The position numbers were made by a program, and so were the translations under genes. The notes beneath the pieces were generated by a model. It ran no database searches. It was not told the origin of the DNA and saw only the letters and a program-made list of their open reading frames with translations. A stretch of DNA of 39,335 bases from Bacteroidota bacterium (lineage in GTDB: Bacteria > Bacteroidota > Bacteroidia > Chitinophagales > Saprospiraceae). Positions 1 through 9,600 of this stretch are shown one piece after another. Position 1 is the stretch's first letter; the number at the start of each line of letters is the position of its first letter. The DNA is taken from positions 1 through 39,335 of the forward strand of contig JAKQLF010000050.1 in the NCBI GenBank assembly GCA_029567325.1, given 5' to 3'.

Positions 1-1440
1 GGTGTTACAATTAGTGTTAGGAGCGTAGAAAGAACCATTACAGAATACGGCATCCAAAAAAAAACTGTTATAAATTAAATCCGGTAAATGAAATTAAGCC
101 TATTGAAATCCAGAGTACAAAAAGAAAGATTGTCAAATCAAGGCCAACTCTTCAGTCAAATGAGCGGTTCTTAAGAGAACAATTATCTAATAAAATATCT
201 GGAACACATATAGGTTTATGGTTATTAATACCTGAACTGATGCGCTTGGGATATTCTAACTGGTTTATATAATGTTGAGGGAAATGCCTGTTTATCTACC
301 CATATAGGACTTCAACTTGTGAATGAGTCGGCTATTGGAGTAAATAGATTACGTATGAGAGACTCTCTGGCAAATCAAGGATTTGCAGCCGCTAACGGGC
401 TATCTTTTTTAGCCTCTGACGAAACTGTTCATGAATTATTAGACAGTCGTTGTGTAGAAGACTATCAAGATGCTCAGAAAAAACTATATCACCTCAGGGA
501 AATCGAAGGACATTATGGAGAAGAACATGTGTTTGCAATTGACCCACACCGAATAACTTCACATACAAAAAGGATAACCCCTGCTAGGAAAAAAACTTCT
601 GATTCGCCGGCTACAAAAATACTACAAACATTCTTTTGTACTGATACTACTACGGGTCAGCCTTTGATGTTCACAAATGGATCTGCAGGCAAAACTTGTA
701 CATCAGCTACAATTAAGCTTCTGGAACTAATGAAAAGTACAGGAATAAAAGAAGGGCTATTTCTTGCAGACAAAGAGCATTTTACCCTTGCTATTGCAGA
801 ATGGTTTTCTCAAAACAATGGATATGAAATATTGATGCCTGCACCTGAAATAAAAAAAATCAAGGAACTTTATGAAATACAAAACTATGAAAGAAAGTGG
901 GCTGGCTATGCCATAGCAGAAACGAAATACAACTTTAATGAAAGTGACATTGAATTAAGACTAATAATACAAAGAGAAGGAGAAACAGCTTACAAATACA
1001 AAGGATTCTTAACCAATTCAAACAAAGATGCCACATACCTATTATCGGATAGTTATCCCAAAAGATGGACAGTAGAAAATTTTTTCAATTTTGAAGCATC
1101 GCATGGATGGGACAGAGCCTCAACTCACAATCTAAACATTAAGTATGGTAAACAAACAATAGCTTTAATTGCACAGGCTGCTACATACCAATTAAAAAAG
1201 AAGTTACCTGGTGAGTACAACAAATGGACAGCAAAGACATTGGCAGAAAAGATATTAACAGATATAGATGGAGATATAAGGGTAGCCCAAAACAAGATAA
1301 TTGTGACATATTATGGAGACCACAAAAAGCTAAACTTAAAAGACAACTATTCAGATATATCAAAACAACTCACAAAAGAAGGTATCAACCCTAGAATACC
1401 TTGGCTGCTGGACTATGAATTAGAATTTAGATTTAAATAA
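1..1440 (+). pseudogene. Broken DDE transposase (IS remnant), cut by the window edge
   Basis: The longest open stretch (GTG at 319, 373 codons) is a DDE-type transposase core. The candidate acidic triad is D75 (AIDPHR), D151 (FLADKEHF) and E253, inside a Y-x2-R-x3-E block (YPKRWTVENFF) as in IS4-like transposases. The N-terminal part lies upstream in pieces. Frame 1 is open from base 1 to a TAA at 76. The reading continues in frame 3 after the nine-A run at 56-64, with products such as GTHIGLWLLIPELMRLG. It returns to frame 1 near 245-250 (WDILTGLYNVEG) and runs without a stop into the 319 ORF. The two shifts compensate, so this is most likely a decayed gene; slippage on the A run cannot be excluded for the first shift. 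The true 5' end and left terminal repeat are outside the window, and I could not find a right inverted repeat. The exact IS family is not certain. Confidence 0.75.
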
Positions 1441-1683
1441 ACTAAAATAAAAACATTGATTAAAATCGTTGACACTGTGTAGGGACAAAAAAGTAGAAGA
1501 AATCTAGTTTCTTGCTCTTATTTTTTTCAATAACACATATACTATTTTTAGATGTGTCCTAACCTCAGGCTCGTGGCTCGTAACTCCTTGCAAAACCTCA
1601 CGGTTGTTTTAAAATGATTTAAAATTAAATTATATCCAATTGCCCAGAACATCTTATTTTTAGACCATTCAAAAAATATTAAG

Positions 1684-2478
1684 ATGAAAATGTGTACCAT
1701 TCCAGTTTTGCTTTGTTTGATGCTTTCAGGAGTAAATGTAAAAGCTCAACAAGTTTGGGTTGGCACATTTAAGGGAAATGTCAATGGCGATGCAGCAACT
1801 TTGACGCTACAATCTGCAGGCCCTGGAAAAGTAAAAGGTACACTCAAAGATACTTATCAGACTTTTGAAGTAACGGGTGAAACAACGGGAAATCGTTTTG
1901 CCGGAGATGCTAAAGAAAATGCTTTGGGACTCGCATTTGTGTTACTGGGGGAATTAAATGGAAATACTGCAGAAATGAAATTGGTTTTTGAACTTTTAGG
2001 ACAGATTTCAGAAACGCCATTCACCTTGATAAAACAAAACACCTCAAGTACAACCTCTACTGCTAATAATAGCGCCTCTACCAAAGCAAAAACAGGTGGT
2101 ACAACCCTTCCAGCTGGTGCTAAATTGGATCCAAATGTAGTGGGCAGATGGACTAAAAATGAAACCTACAATTCTGGATATGGAGATAACTTTATGGGAG
2201 GTAATTTTTCGCAATCCCTTATTTTTATGGCTGATGGCAGCGTTGCAGAAGGAAGTAGCAGTGCAAGTATCGGAGGAAGCAACTATTCAGGAAGTAGCAA
2301 GGGTGCTGGAAGTGGTGTGATTGACGGACTTCGCTGGTATACCAAAGCAAACATGTTGTGGTTGTCAATTGATCAAAATGGCCAAAAACAAGAAGTGGAA
2401 CTCGGTCGATATTATATTGAAAATAACCGTATGCTCATCACGGGTAAAAATGGTGAAAAAATATTGCTAACCCGATGA
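1684..2478 (+). CDS. Secreted two-domain protein of unknown function
   Basis: 264 residues starting at ATG. There is a typical signal peptide (hydrophobic stretch about 5-20, cleavage near VKA-QQ at about 22). Residues 23-117 are beta-rich and Gly/Thr/Asp-rich (WVGTFKGNVNGDAATLTL), like small lipocalin-like or avidin-like barrels. A Ser/Thr/Asn/Ala linker (about 118-140) leads to a second beta-rich part (about 145-264) with a GRWTKNETYNSGYG opening and a Ser/Gly-rich loop. The second half resembles the 'lipocalin-like' folds found after signal peptides in many Bacteroidota proteins, but I do not recognise a named family. No lipobox and no type IX sorting domain are visible, so a periplasmic location is most likely. 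It stands alone, convergent with the next gene (28-bp gap). Confidence 0.8.
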   Translation: MKMCTIPVLLCLMLSGVNVKAQQVWVGTFKGNVNGDAATLTLQSAGPGKVKGTLKDTYQTFEVTGETTGNRFAGDAKENALGLAFVLLGELNGNTAEMKLVFELLGQISETPFTLIKQNTSSTTSTANNSASTKAKTGGTTLPAGAKLDPNVVGRWTKNETYNSGYGDNFMGGNFSQSLIFMADGSVAEGSSSASIGGSNYSGSSKGAGSGVIDGLRWYTKANMLWLSIDQNGQKQEVELGRYYIENNRMLITGKNGEKILLTR

Positions 2479-2506
2479 TATTACTTTTCATATAGCGAAT
2501 AAAATG

Positions 2507-3082
2507 CTAGAACTTGTAAGATAAACCAATTGAATTTCCTGTAGAAATAAATTCAATAATGGGTTGTGATTGTTTACTGAAATGATAACCCGCATAACTG
2601 TCGAAGATCAATAAAAAAGCTCCTTGTAAAATCAAAGACTTTCCATAACCAGTCCATTTTTCTTTATTTTTAATTGCTGTTTTACCTTTTTCTTTCAAAT
2701 AAAAACCACTAGCAATATAGGCTACATCCAAACCTGCATTCAAAAGTAACACATTGGTCAATCTCATATTGTCTCGTAATAAATCATTGGCACTGATATC
2801 ATCAATAGACATTCCTGCATTGTGTACACCAAAAGCTGCCAAGGCTGTATTCACAACACCCCACCCTATGTTCATTTGATGAAAAGACTTCCATGTTTTA
2901 TCATCCGTACTTAATACGCCAATAGAACCAGCAACTACATTTCCCACACCCCATGACCCAAGTACCCACATCGTAGTTTTCTGGTTATCCAAATTATTTT
3001 GAATGAGGAACTCCAAATCGGTCTGTCCAAAGGCCCAAATAAAGCAAAAAAGAAAAGTAAAAATTAACAAGGTTTGACGCAT
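2507..3082 (-). CDS. Exported/membrane protein of unknown function
   Basis: 191 residues from the ATG at 3082; a GTG two codons upstream at 3088 is possible but less likely. A cleavable signal (LLIFTFLFCFIWAFGQ) is followed by a chain with three or four moderately hydrophobic helices: MWVLGSWGVGNVVAGSIGVL, a segment around WGVVNTALAAFGV, VLLLNAGLDVAYIASGFYL and SLILQGAFLLIFDSYAGYHF. This pattern of small-residue-rich helices with a hydrophilic C-terminus (SIGLSYKF) is common in an uncharacterised family of Bacteroidota proteins, perhaps the DUF6992 type; that family name is from memory and uncertain. A signal peptide plus an aromatic C-terminus could also suggest an outer-membrane protein, but the segments look helical. 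No operon partner. Confidence 0.75.
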   Translation of the reverse strand: MRQTLLIFTFLFCFIWAFGQTDLEFLIQNNLDNQKTTMWVLGSWGVGNVVAGSIGVLSTDDKTWKSFHQMNIGWGVVNTALAAFGVHNAGMSIDDISANDLLRDNMRLTNVLLLNAGLDVAYIASGFYLKEKGKTAIKNKEKWTGYGKSLILQGAFLLIFDSYAGYHFSKQSQPIIEFISTGNSIGLSYKF

Positions 3083-3526
3083 AATCACTGAATTTGAAAT
3101 ACAACAGCTAAAAGTAGCCTAGTGTTTAAACTCCTTTAAGTAACGCCTAAAACCAAATTTAAGATCGAGTAATTTTCAATTATCATTTATTAAAAAACTA
3201 CTAAAAAGATCGCTCAAAAGATAAATACTTGATTATCAATATTTAACAAACAGTTAAGCTATTGTTAATAATTTCACAGATTCTTTATTTAGTTAAATTC
3301 AAAAAATATTCTATCGATATTTCTTGCAGAATTATAATTTTACTTTACATTTAGTGCAATAATCAGAGATTATACCATAATTTACCCATTATTACCAAAT
3401 TGTCCACAATAAAATATTGATTTTAGAGTAATTTTTTAATAATATTTTGCCCTAATTCCAAGTATCCCAATAGTGTAGGAAGAAAAATTTTACAAACATT
3501 TTGAAACCAAATTAATTTTTTACAAC

Positions 3527-4489
3527 ATGAAAAAAAGTTTTGTTTTTGCACTTATGTGCTTGCTTATGTGGTCTTGTAATGAAGATCAATTATCTATCAA
3601 TGAGGATGCTGAGAATGCACAACTAGTATCAGAGAGGCAATGTTTTTCTCATCAAATGTTGGAGGAGCAAATTGCGGCGGATCCTACAAGAGCAGAAAGG
3701 ATCGCTGAAATCGAAAGATTTACAGAAGAATACCTCAGAAATCACCCTGAGCATAGATCTGGCTCTTTGATTACCATTCCAGTCGTTGTCAATGTTTTAT
3801 ATAGAACTACAGCAGAAAACATTTCTGACGCTCAAATCCAAACACAAATTGATGTGCTCAATGCCGATTTTGGTGCTACGAATTCAGATATAGGAAGCGT
3901 ACCTTCCTTGTTCACAGGGGTAAAAGCAGGTGATACAGGCATTGCTTTTGAATTGGTGGGAATCAATAGAAAAAGTACTACCAAAAGAAATTGGAGACTC
4001 AATGATGACATGAAAAAAGCTAATAAAGGTGGTATTGCACCAACTTCACCAACCACTACGCTTAATATATGGTCATGTGTACTTGCAAGTGGTTATTTGG
4101 GATATGCACAATTTCCTGGCGGTCCTGCATCGACTGATGGAGTGGTCATCACAACAGGCGCATTCGGTACTATTGGTACAGCTGTTGCTCCATTCAACAA
4201 AGGGAGAACAGGAACTCATGAAGTCGGTCACTGGTTAAATTTAAGACACATTTGGGGAGATGCAACTTGTGGAAGCGACTTGGTATCTGATACACCAACA
4301 CATAATACGGCGAACTATGGTTGCCCAGCTGCAAATCACAAGAGCACTTGTAGCGGTACTCCTGTTGAAATGACCATGAACTATATGGATTATACAGACG
4401 ATGCTTGTATGTTTATGTTCTCTCAAGGACAAGAAACTCGTATGGCAGCTGTTTTTGCTCCTGGTGGACCAAGAGCTAGTTTCAACTAA
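3527..4489 (+). CDS. M43-family zinc metalloprotease lipoprotein (pappalysin-like)
   Basis: 320 residues. The N-terminus is a lipoprotein signal with lipobox LMWSC (Cys17), so the protein is probably lipid-anchored. A short propeptide-like segment (about 20-85) precedes the catalytic domain (about 86-318), which opens with the family-typical ITIPVVVNVLYRT and ISDAQIQTQIDVLNADF. The zinc site is H231-E232-V-G-H235-W-L-N-L-R-H241. A Met-turn follows in MTMNYMDY, and the conserved Cys residues of the family (ATCG, YGCP, DDACM) are present. The eighth motif position is Asn238 where metzincins classically have Gly; Asn is tolerated in many bacterial M43 proteins. No C-terminal T9SS sorting domain is present. 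A good terminator follows at 4515-4543. Function as an extracytoplasmic endopeptidase is strongly supported; the substrate is unknown. Confidence 0.93.
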   Translation: MKKSFVFALMCLLMWSCNEDQLSINEDAENAQLVSERQCFSHQMLEEQIAADPTRAERIAEIERFTEEYLRNHPEHRSGSLITIPVVVNVLYRTTAENISDAQIQTQIDVLNADFGATNSDIGSVPSLFTGVKAGDTGIAFELVGINRKSTTKRNWRLNDDMKKANKGGIAPTSPTTTLNIWSCVLASGYLGYAQFPGGPASTDGVVITTGAFGTIGTAVAPFNKGRTGTHEVGHWLNLRHIWGDATCGSDLVSDTPTHNTANYGCPAANHKSTCSGTPVEMTMNYMDYTDDACMFMFSQGQETRMAAVFAPGGPRASFN

Positions 4490-4514
4490 GACTAAAAAGT
4501 ATATATCATAATTT

Positions 4515-4543
4515 AGGCGTAACAATTGATGCGCCTTTTTTTT
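4515..4543 (+). terminator. Intrinsic terminator after the M43 protease
   Basis: Stem AGGCG (4515-4519) pairs with CGCCT (4532-4536) around a 12-nt loop and runs into a nine-T tract. It lies 26 bp after the M43 stop codon. Confidence 0.75.
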
Positions 4544-4830
4544 GCCCTTTAGCCTCTTAATTTTCGATTTATCACAACTTTCCCAGACTGCTTATATTGC
4601 AAAATATGATTAGTAGATAAGCAAATAAACCATTATCAAATTTTGCTTTTCTCCATCATTACATTTTTAAAGCCAATAAGGCATATTCAGAGCCAGGTAA
4701 TCATGTCAAATATTTATCCCATATAAAAGCATTTTTTTATTGTTGAAAATAACAAATTTTTACCTTTTTGTGATAAATACTTACTCTTAAACACCTTATC
4801 TTACGGTCGTATTTTACGATAAGCAAGTAT

Positions 4831-5694
4831 ATGAAATTTGAATCCTCAGAGTTAATCATAAATCCCAATGGAAGTATATATCACCTTTCACTCTTACCAA
4901 CGGACATTCCAGACCAAATCATCACGGTAGGTGATCCAGACAGAGTCAGTGCAGTTTCAGACAATTTTGATTCGATAACTAAAAAAGTATCTACTCGGGA
5001 ATTTCACACACATATAGGAAAGTTAGCTGGCAAAGACATCATGGTCATTTCTACAGGAATTGGAACAGACAACATCGACATTGTCATCAATGAAATAGAT
5101 GCGCTTGTCAATATCGACTTTGACTCTAGAAAATCCCTAGAATCCAAAAGAAAACTCAACTTTTACCGCATTGGTACTTCAGGTACGGTAAGACCTGATA
5201 TCAATATAGACGAATTTTTGATCTCTATGTATGGTGTGGGCATGGATGGTCTAGCTTTTTTCTACAAACATCATGGTCGAGATACGGAACTAGAAAACAT
5301 CATCCGCAACAAAACAGCTGTTGATCTACCAGAAGTGCATGTTTATGCAAGCAAGGCTTCTCAAACTTTGACAGAAAAATTTGAAAAAATCGCCAACTTC
5401 AGGAAAGGAATAACTTTGACTTTACCGGGCTTTTATGGTCCACAAGGTCGAAGTTTACGTAACCCAGCGAAAAGCACTCATTTTATCGATGAGGTTGCCC
5501 AAGTTAAATACAAAGACCTTTTTGTTACAAATATCGAAATGGAGACTTCAGGTCTTTATTATTTAGCAAAGTCTTTGGGACATAGAGCCATTTCTTTTAA
5601 TGCTATTTTGGCCAACAGGAGCGCAAAGACTTTTTCTGCGCAACCTCAAAAAACGGTGGCGAGGCTCATTGATGTGGTTTTGAATCATATTTGA
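4831..5694 (+). CDS. Nucleoside phosphorylase (uridine phosphorylase type)
   Basis: 287 residues, single PNP_UDP_1 domain. Visible signature blocks are the phosphate-binding GDPDRV near residue 35, STGIGTDNIDIVINE near 75-90, YRIGTSGTVRPDI near 115 (the conserved G-T-S-G strand) and NIEMETSGLYYLAKSLGHRA near 235-255, where the EMET segment binds the ribose. Length is close to the family norm. Such enzymes split uridine or a purine nucleoside with phosphate to the base and ribose 1-phosphate in the cytoplasm. The arrangement is closest to uridine phosphorylases, but I would not fix the base from sequence alone. Single gene with a 341-bp AT-rich upstream region (4490-4830) that holds only the preceding terminator and a degenerate promoter-like TACCTTTTTG at 4761. 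A 17-bp inverted repeat lies downstream (5842-5902). Confidence 0.9.
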   Translation: MKFESSELIINPNGSIYHLSLLPTDIPDQIITVGDPDRVSAVSDNFDSITKKVSTREFHTHIGKLAGKDIMVISTGIGTDNIDIVINEIDALVNIDFDSRKSLESKRKLNFYRIGTSGTVRPDINIDEFLISMYGVGMDGLAFFYKHHGRDTELENIIRNKTAVDLPEVHVYASKASQTLTEKFEKIANFRKGITLTLPGFYGPQGRSLRNPAKSTHFIDEVAQVKYKDLFVTNIEMETSGLYYLAKSLGHRAISFNAILANRSAKTFSAQPQKTVARLIDVVLNHI

Positions 5695-5706
5695 AAAAAC
5701 CAGCGA

Positions 5707-5798
5707 TCAGTTGTCAGTTATCAGCTTTCAGTTTTCAGTTTGAGTTGAGGTATTGGACACAAGGACGTTTATTTGTTTATGCGTTTATTTGTTTATGC
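5707..5798. repeat. Two short-period repeats downstream of the phosphorylase
   Basis: At 5707-5739 degenerate copies of TCAGTTNTCAG follow one another. At 5767-5798 a 16-bp unit (GTTTATTTGTTTATGC) is present in two perfect copies. Both lie in the 229-bp gap between convergent genes and start within about 15 bp of the phosphorylase stop codon. Confidence 0.8.
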
Positions 5799-5841
5799 AT
5801 TCATAAACAATTAAACATCTGAACCTTCTCTTGACTAAAGT

Positions 5842-5902
5842 AAACTCAGGCATATTTGCGCCAAACAATACACGACAAAAATCATCAAATATACCTGAGT
5901 TT
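5842..5902. repeat. 17-bp inverted repeat between convergent genes
   Basis: Left arm 5842-5858 and right arm 5886-5902 are complementary at 16 of 17 positions, with a 27-nt spacer. It lies between the stop codons of the + strand phosphorylase and the - strand lipoprotein, so a shared terminator is likely. The T runs next to it are short (four T), so other roles are possible. Confidence 0.6.
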
Positions 5903-5923
5903 TAATCCTATGTGGCATAAACC

Positions 5924-6358
5924 CTATTTTTCGAATGTGAGGAAATCGGTACCACCATTGCCTCCACTGACGTGTTTCAATTCAATCTTTTTGTCGGTCA
6001 TTGAAAGAATGTCCCAGTCTTCATTGATTTCAGTTAAAAAATTTGGCCCATTCAAAAATAAAATGAATTTTGAAGAATCGCCTTTTGGATTATCATCTGA
6101 ACTATGATCTTCACTTGTCCAACTTCCATTATAAATTGTGCCATTGGAAGATTTTGCTGTGACACCACCATTATCGGTAAAAGTAAATGTAAAGCCTTTA
6201 AAATCAGCCGTTTCATCTTTTCCTGAATCTATAAATTTAGTAACCTTCCAAGATCCAGAAGCAACGTTATTTAAAACCTCCGTTGTATTGATTGGATCTT
6301 TGGTACACGCATTCAAACCCATTATAGCCACTGCAAATAATATTATCCTTGTTCTCAT
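5924..6358 (-). CDS. Small lipoprotein with lipocalin-like domain
   Basis: 144 residues from ATG. Lipoprotein signal with lipobox LNAC (Cys18), then a short linker and a beta-rich domain of about 110 residues starting SGSWKVTKFIDSGKDETADFKG. The pattern 'W-K-V-x-x-F-x-D-x-G-x-x-x-T-x-x-F', then FTFTFTDNG, then NGSWT and a C-terminal 'I-x-L-x-H/L' strand, is that of the lipocalin-like lipoproteins common in Bacteroidota. Binding partner unknown. Monocistronic. Confidence 0.85.
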   Translation of the reverse strand: MRTRIILFAVAIMGLNACTKDPINTTEVLNNVASGSWKVTKFIDSGKDETADFKGFTFTFTDNGGVTAKSSNGTIYNGSWTSEDHSSDDNPKGDSSKFILFLNGPNFLTEINEDWDILSMTDKKIELKHVSGGNGGTDFLTFEK

Positions 6359-6594
6359 TTTCTTGTGTTTTTTTTATTTATTATGAATCCATCAAAATGA
6401 TATTCATGGCCTCTGAAATCAATTGATACTGCAAGAACGGGATTGAAATATTATATTGTATTCGATCGTGAATGCTTACTATCTCAAGTCAAAGAAAAGG
6501 ATACTGAAATGGAAAACAGACCAATTTACTTCTAACAAGGCTTTCAAATTTCTGACTTTATTATAAAGAACATTACGCTTGAACCAAATTGCAC

Positions 6595-6631
6595 AAAAAA
6601 AAATCTCAGCATCTTCCAAAAGACACTGAGA
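6595..6631 (-). terminator. Intrinsic terminator of the ThuA fusion gene
   Basis: Read on the minus strand, a 12-bp stem (6631-6620 with 6615-6604, two G-U pairs, four-base loop) is followed by nine T at 6603-6595. It lies 43 bp after the stop codon of the 1145-residue protein. The rest of the 315-bp gap 6359-6673 shows nothing further. Confidence 0.85.
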
Positions 6632-6673
6632 CTTTTCTATTAAACAATTTAAAATGAAACTTTGTTACTCGGC

Positions 6674-9600
6674 CTATAAATCCATCTTTACATTAGACAC
6701 AAACATTAGCGAAGAAGAACCTGCTCGTGGATTTTTCACCACCACATAAATGGCGTGTTTACCTTTTACATCTGATGGAATATTAAAGACCAAAGGCGCT
6801 GGCGGAGTATTTCCTTGACCTGCAACTCTTTCTGATGGTAATATTGGTTCACTTTTTCCGATCAATGGTCCATCTACAGCATCTAGTCTCACCTCAAGTT
6901 CCCCACCTACAAAAGACATTGCTTTGGGAGCACTTGCTGTAACACTCAAAGATTTTATTCCAGTGAAATCCACAGGATCAAAAGCCAAATACGCGCCATT
7001 TTTATCCGCAATCATAAATCCATTTTTGCCAAAAGTCCTCTTGGTCATAAAAGCTGATTTAGAAGCATTGATGGCCATCATCGTGGGATTATTGAGTACC
7101 AATACTTTTTGATTTTGAATTTTGGGAAAACCATTGGCACCGAAATCTTCATAAGAAGCTCTGACAATGACACTACCTTCTCCCGCTATCATCTCTTTGG
7201 TAGGAACAACATATGAACCCTTCATAGGAAGATTGATGGTTTCATCACTCAAGCTCAATATATACGCCGCCATTTTTTCAGACTCTTCCTTGGTGATTGT
7301 AGGGTGTGCAGCCATCACCGCATCTCCCCAAACACCACTACCACCAGAGATGATTTTTTTGGATACATGCGACATACCATCTGCAAGGCTTTTGTATTTC
7401 TTTGCCACCTCAGCGTAACTTGGACCAACAGATTTCTGATTGGTTTTATGACAGCTTTTACAATCCATGGATTCTATCAAGGTTTTTCCAGCTCCAAATT
7501 TGGTATATTCATCCGCAGCAACGTGACCTTGGGCAACGGCAATTTTATCTTGGCCTTCCTTGAGAAAATCTATGGTGACTGCAACCCGATTTTCATCAAT
7601 TATACCATCTTCCTTATCTTTTACTTTCACTTGATATTCAAATGGTTTATCAGGAAAAAAGAAAGATTGGTTACTTCCTACCAAATCCAATTCGACTTTT
7701 GGGGGTTCATTTCCTACTATGATCTCTATACTTTTTTCAGAAGAAGCACCATTTTCATCTGTCACCATTAATTTGGTTACAAAAATGCCTTCTTTTTTAT
7801 AAGTAAAAGATGGATGTTTCTCAGTTGATTTAGTTACAAGAACACCATTTTTGTCAAATACTCTCCATAAGTAAGTCATATCATCTTGATCATAATCCTC
7901 CGTTCCTTCACTAGAAAAAGAAACCTTCATTGGATTGGCACCTTGCGTGGCACTAGCGCTTAAAGTTATTGCCGGACTACGATTACCCGCCGTATATGAA
8001 ATTTTGATCAACCTGGCGTTGTTGTTTTTCTGAAACCAACCAGTACCGTATTCGAGTACGTACATGTCACCATTTGGACCAAATTCCATATCCATAGGAT
8101 TACTCAAACTGATGTGTGGAATAAATGGCTCCATTTCCTGATAATTTCCTTGATCGTCCATGGTCACCGCCATGACCCATCCACGCATCCATTCATAAAT
8201 AAATAACTTTCCATCATAATAGTCTGGAAAAGCACTTGCTGACTTTGAATACAAATCGCTGTAATAAACTGGGCCTGCCATCGCAGTACGACCACCTGTA
8301 CCAACCAGAGGAAACTCTCTGGAAAGGCCATAAGTGTAATAAATAAAAGCAGCTTGGGCAGGAGGAAGTTCTTGCAATCCAGTGTTATTAGGAGAATTAT
8401 TGATCGGCTTCAAAGGATCGAATGCCGGACCCGATTTTTTGGTTTCGAAATCATATTCGTAATAAGGGAAATTATTTCCTACAAAATATGGCCAGCCAAA
8501 AAAACCTGGTTTACGCATTTGATTGACTTCGTCATAACCATTTGGGCCCAAGCCAACCGAATCTTTAGATGCATCAGGACCAACATCTCCCCAATAAACA
8601 TAACCCGTTTTTTGATCAATGGAAATACGATAAGGATTCCTCATACCCATACCGTAAATCTCAGGTTTTGTCATAGCTGTACCCGGAGCAAAAAGGTTTC
8701 CTGCAGGAATCTCATAACTACCATCCGCATTGGGTATAATACGCAAGATTTTACCACGCAAATCATTGGTATTTGAAGAACCTTTTTGAGAATCATATGG
8801 ACCTTTTCCTGGACGCTCGTCAAGTGGCGCATACGCAGTTGCCCTTGGACTTGAGTTATCTCCGGTAGACAAGTACAAATATCCATTTTTATCGAATGCT
8901 ATCGAACCTCCGGTATGACAACAATAATCACGCTGCACAGGAACTTCAAGTATGGTTTTCATGGTTGTCGGATCCAATTGCTTTTCATTGAAATTCCATC
9001 TGGTCAAAACATTGACTGGCCTTTCACCTTCCAATGAATGATACATATAGATGTATCCATTTTTAGCAAAATTGGGGTCAATCGCTAAACCCAATAATCC
9101 ATCCTCTGCTTCATCGCGACCATTATCCTTGTTTTTATATTTATGACTGACGGGAACAGTATATATTAAATTAGTCAGACCAGATTTGGGATCGAATAAT
9201 TTGACTTCCCCTCTTCTTTCTATAAACAAAACGCGCTCATCTGGCAATACTGCAAGTTCCACAGGCTCATTCAAATCCTCAGACAAGATTGTGCGTGTGA
9301 ATCTATTGTTTTCAGGAACCCTCTTTGTTTTAGCCTTGGTATAGTCTAATGCTTTAGGTTTTCCATTATTCAATAAATATTGCAAAGCTCCGTCCAAGTG
9401 CTTCACAAAAATTGGATTGGTGTACATTTCCTTGGTGTGGCCCAAACCTGTATAAAAAGCTTTGCCGCCATCAAATTCATGATACCATGACATCGGGTGA
9501 TTGGCACCATTTTTACCACCTTGATAGCTGGTTTCATCCAGATTCACCAAAACTTTGATGAGGTCTTCTTGAATTGACCTGAAATTATAAAATTCATCAT

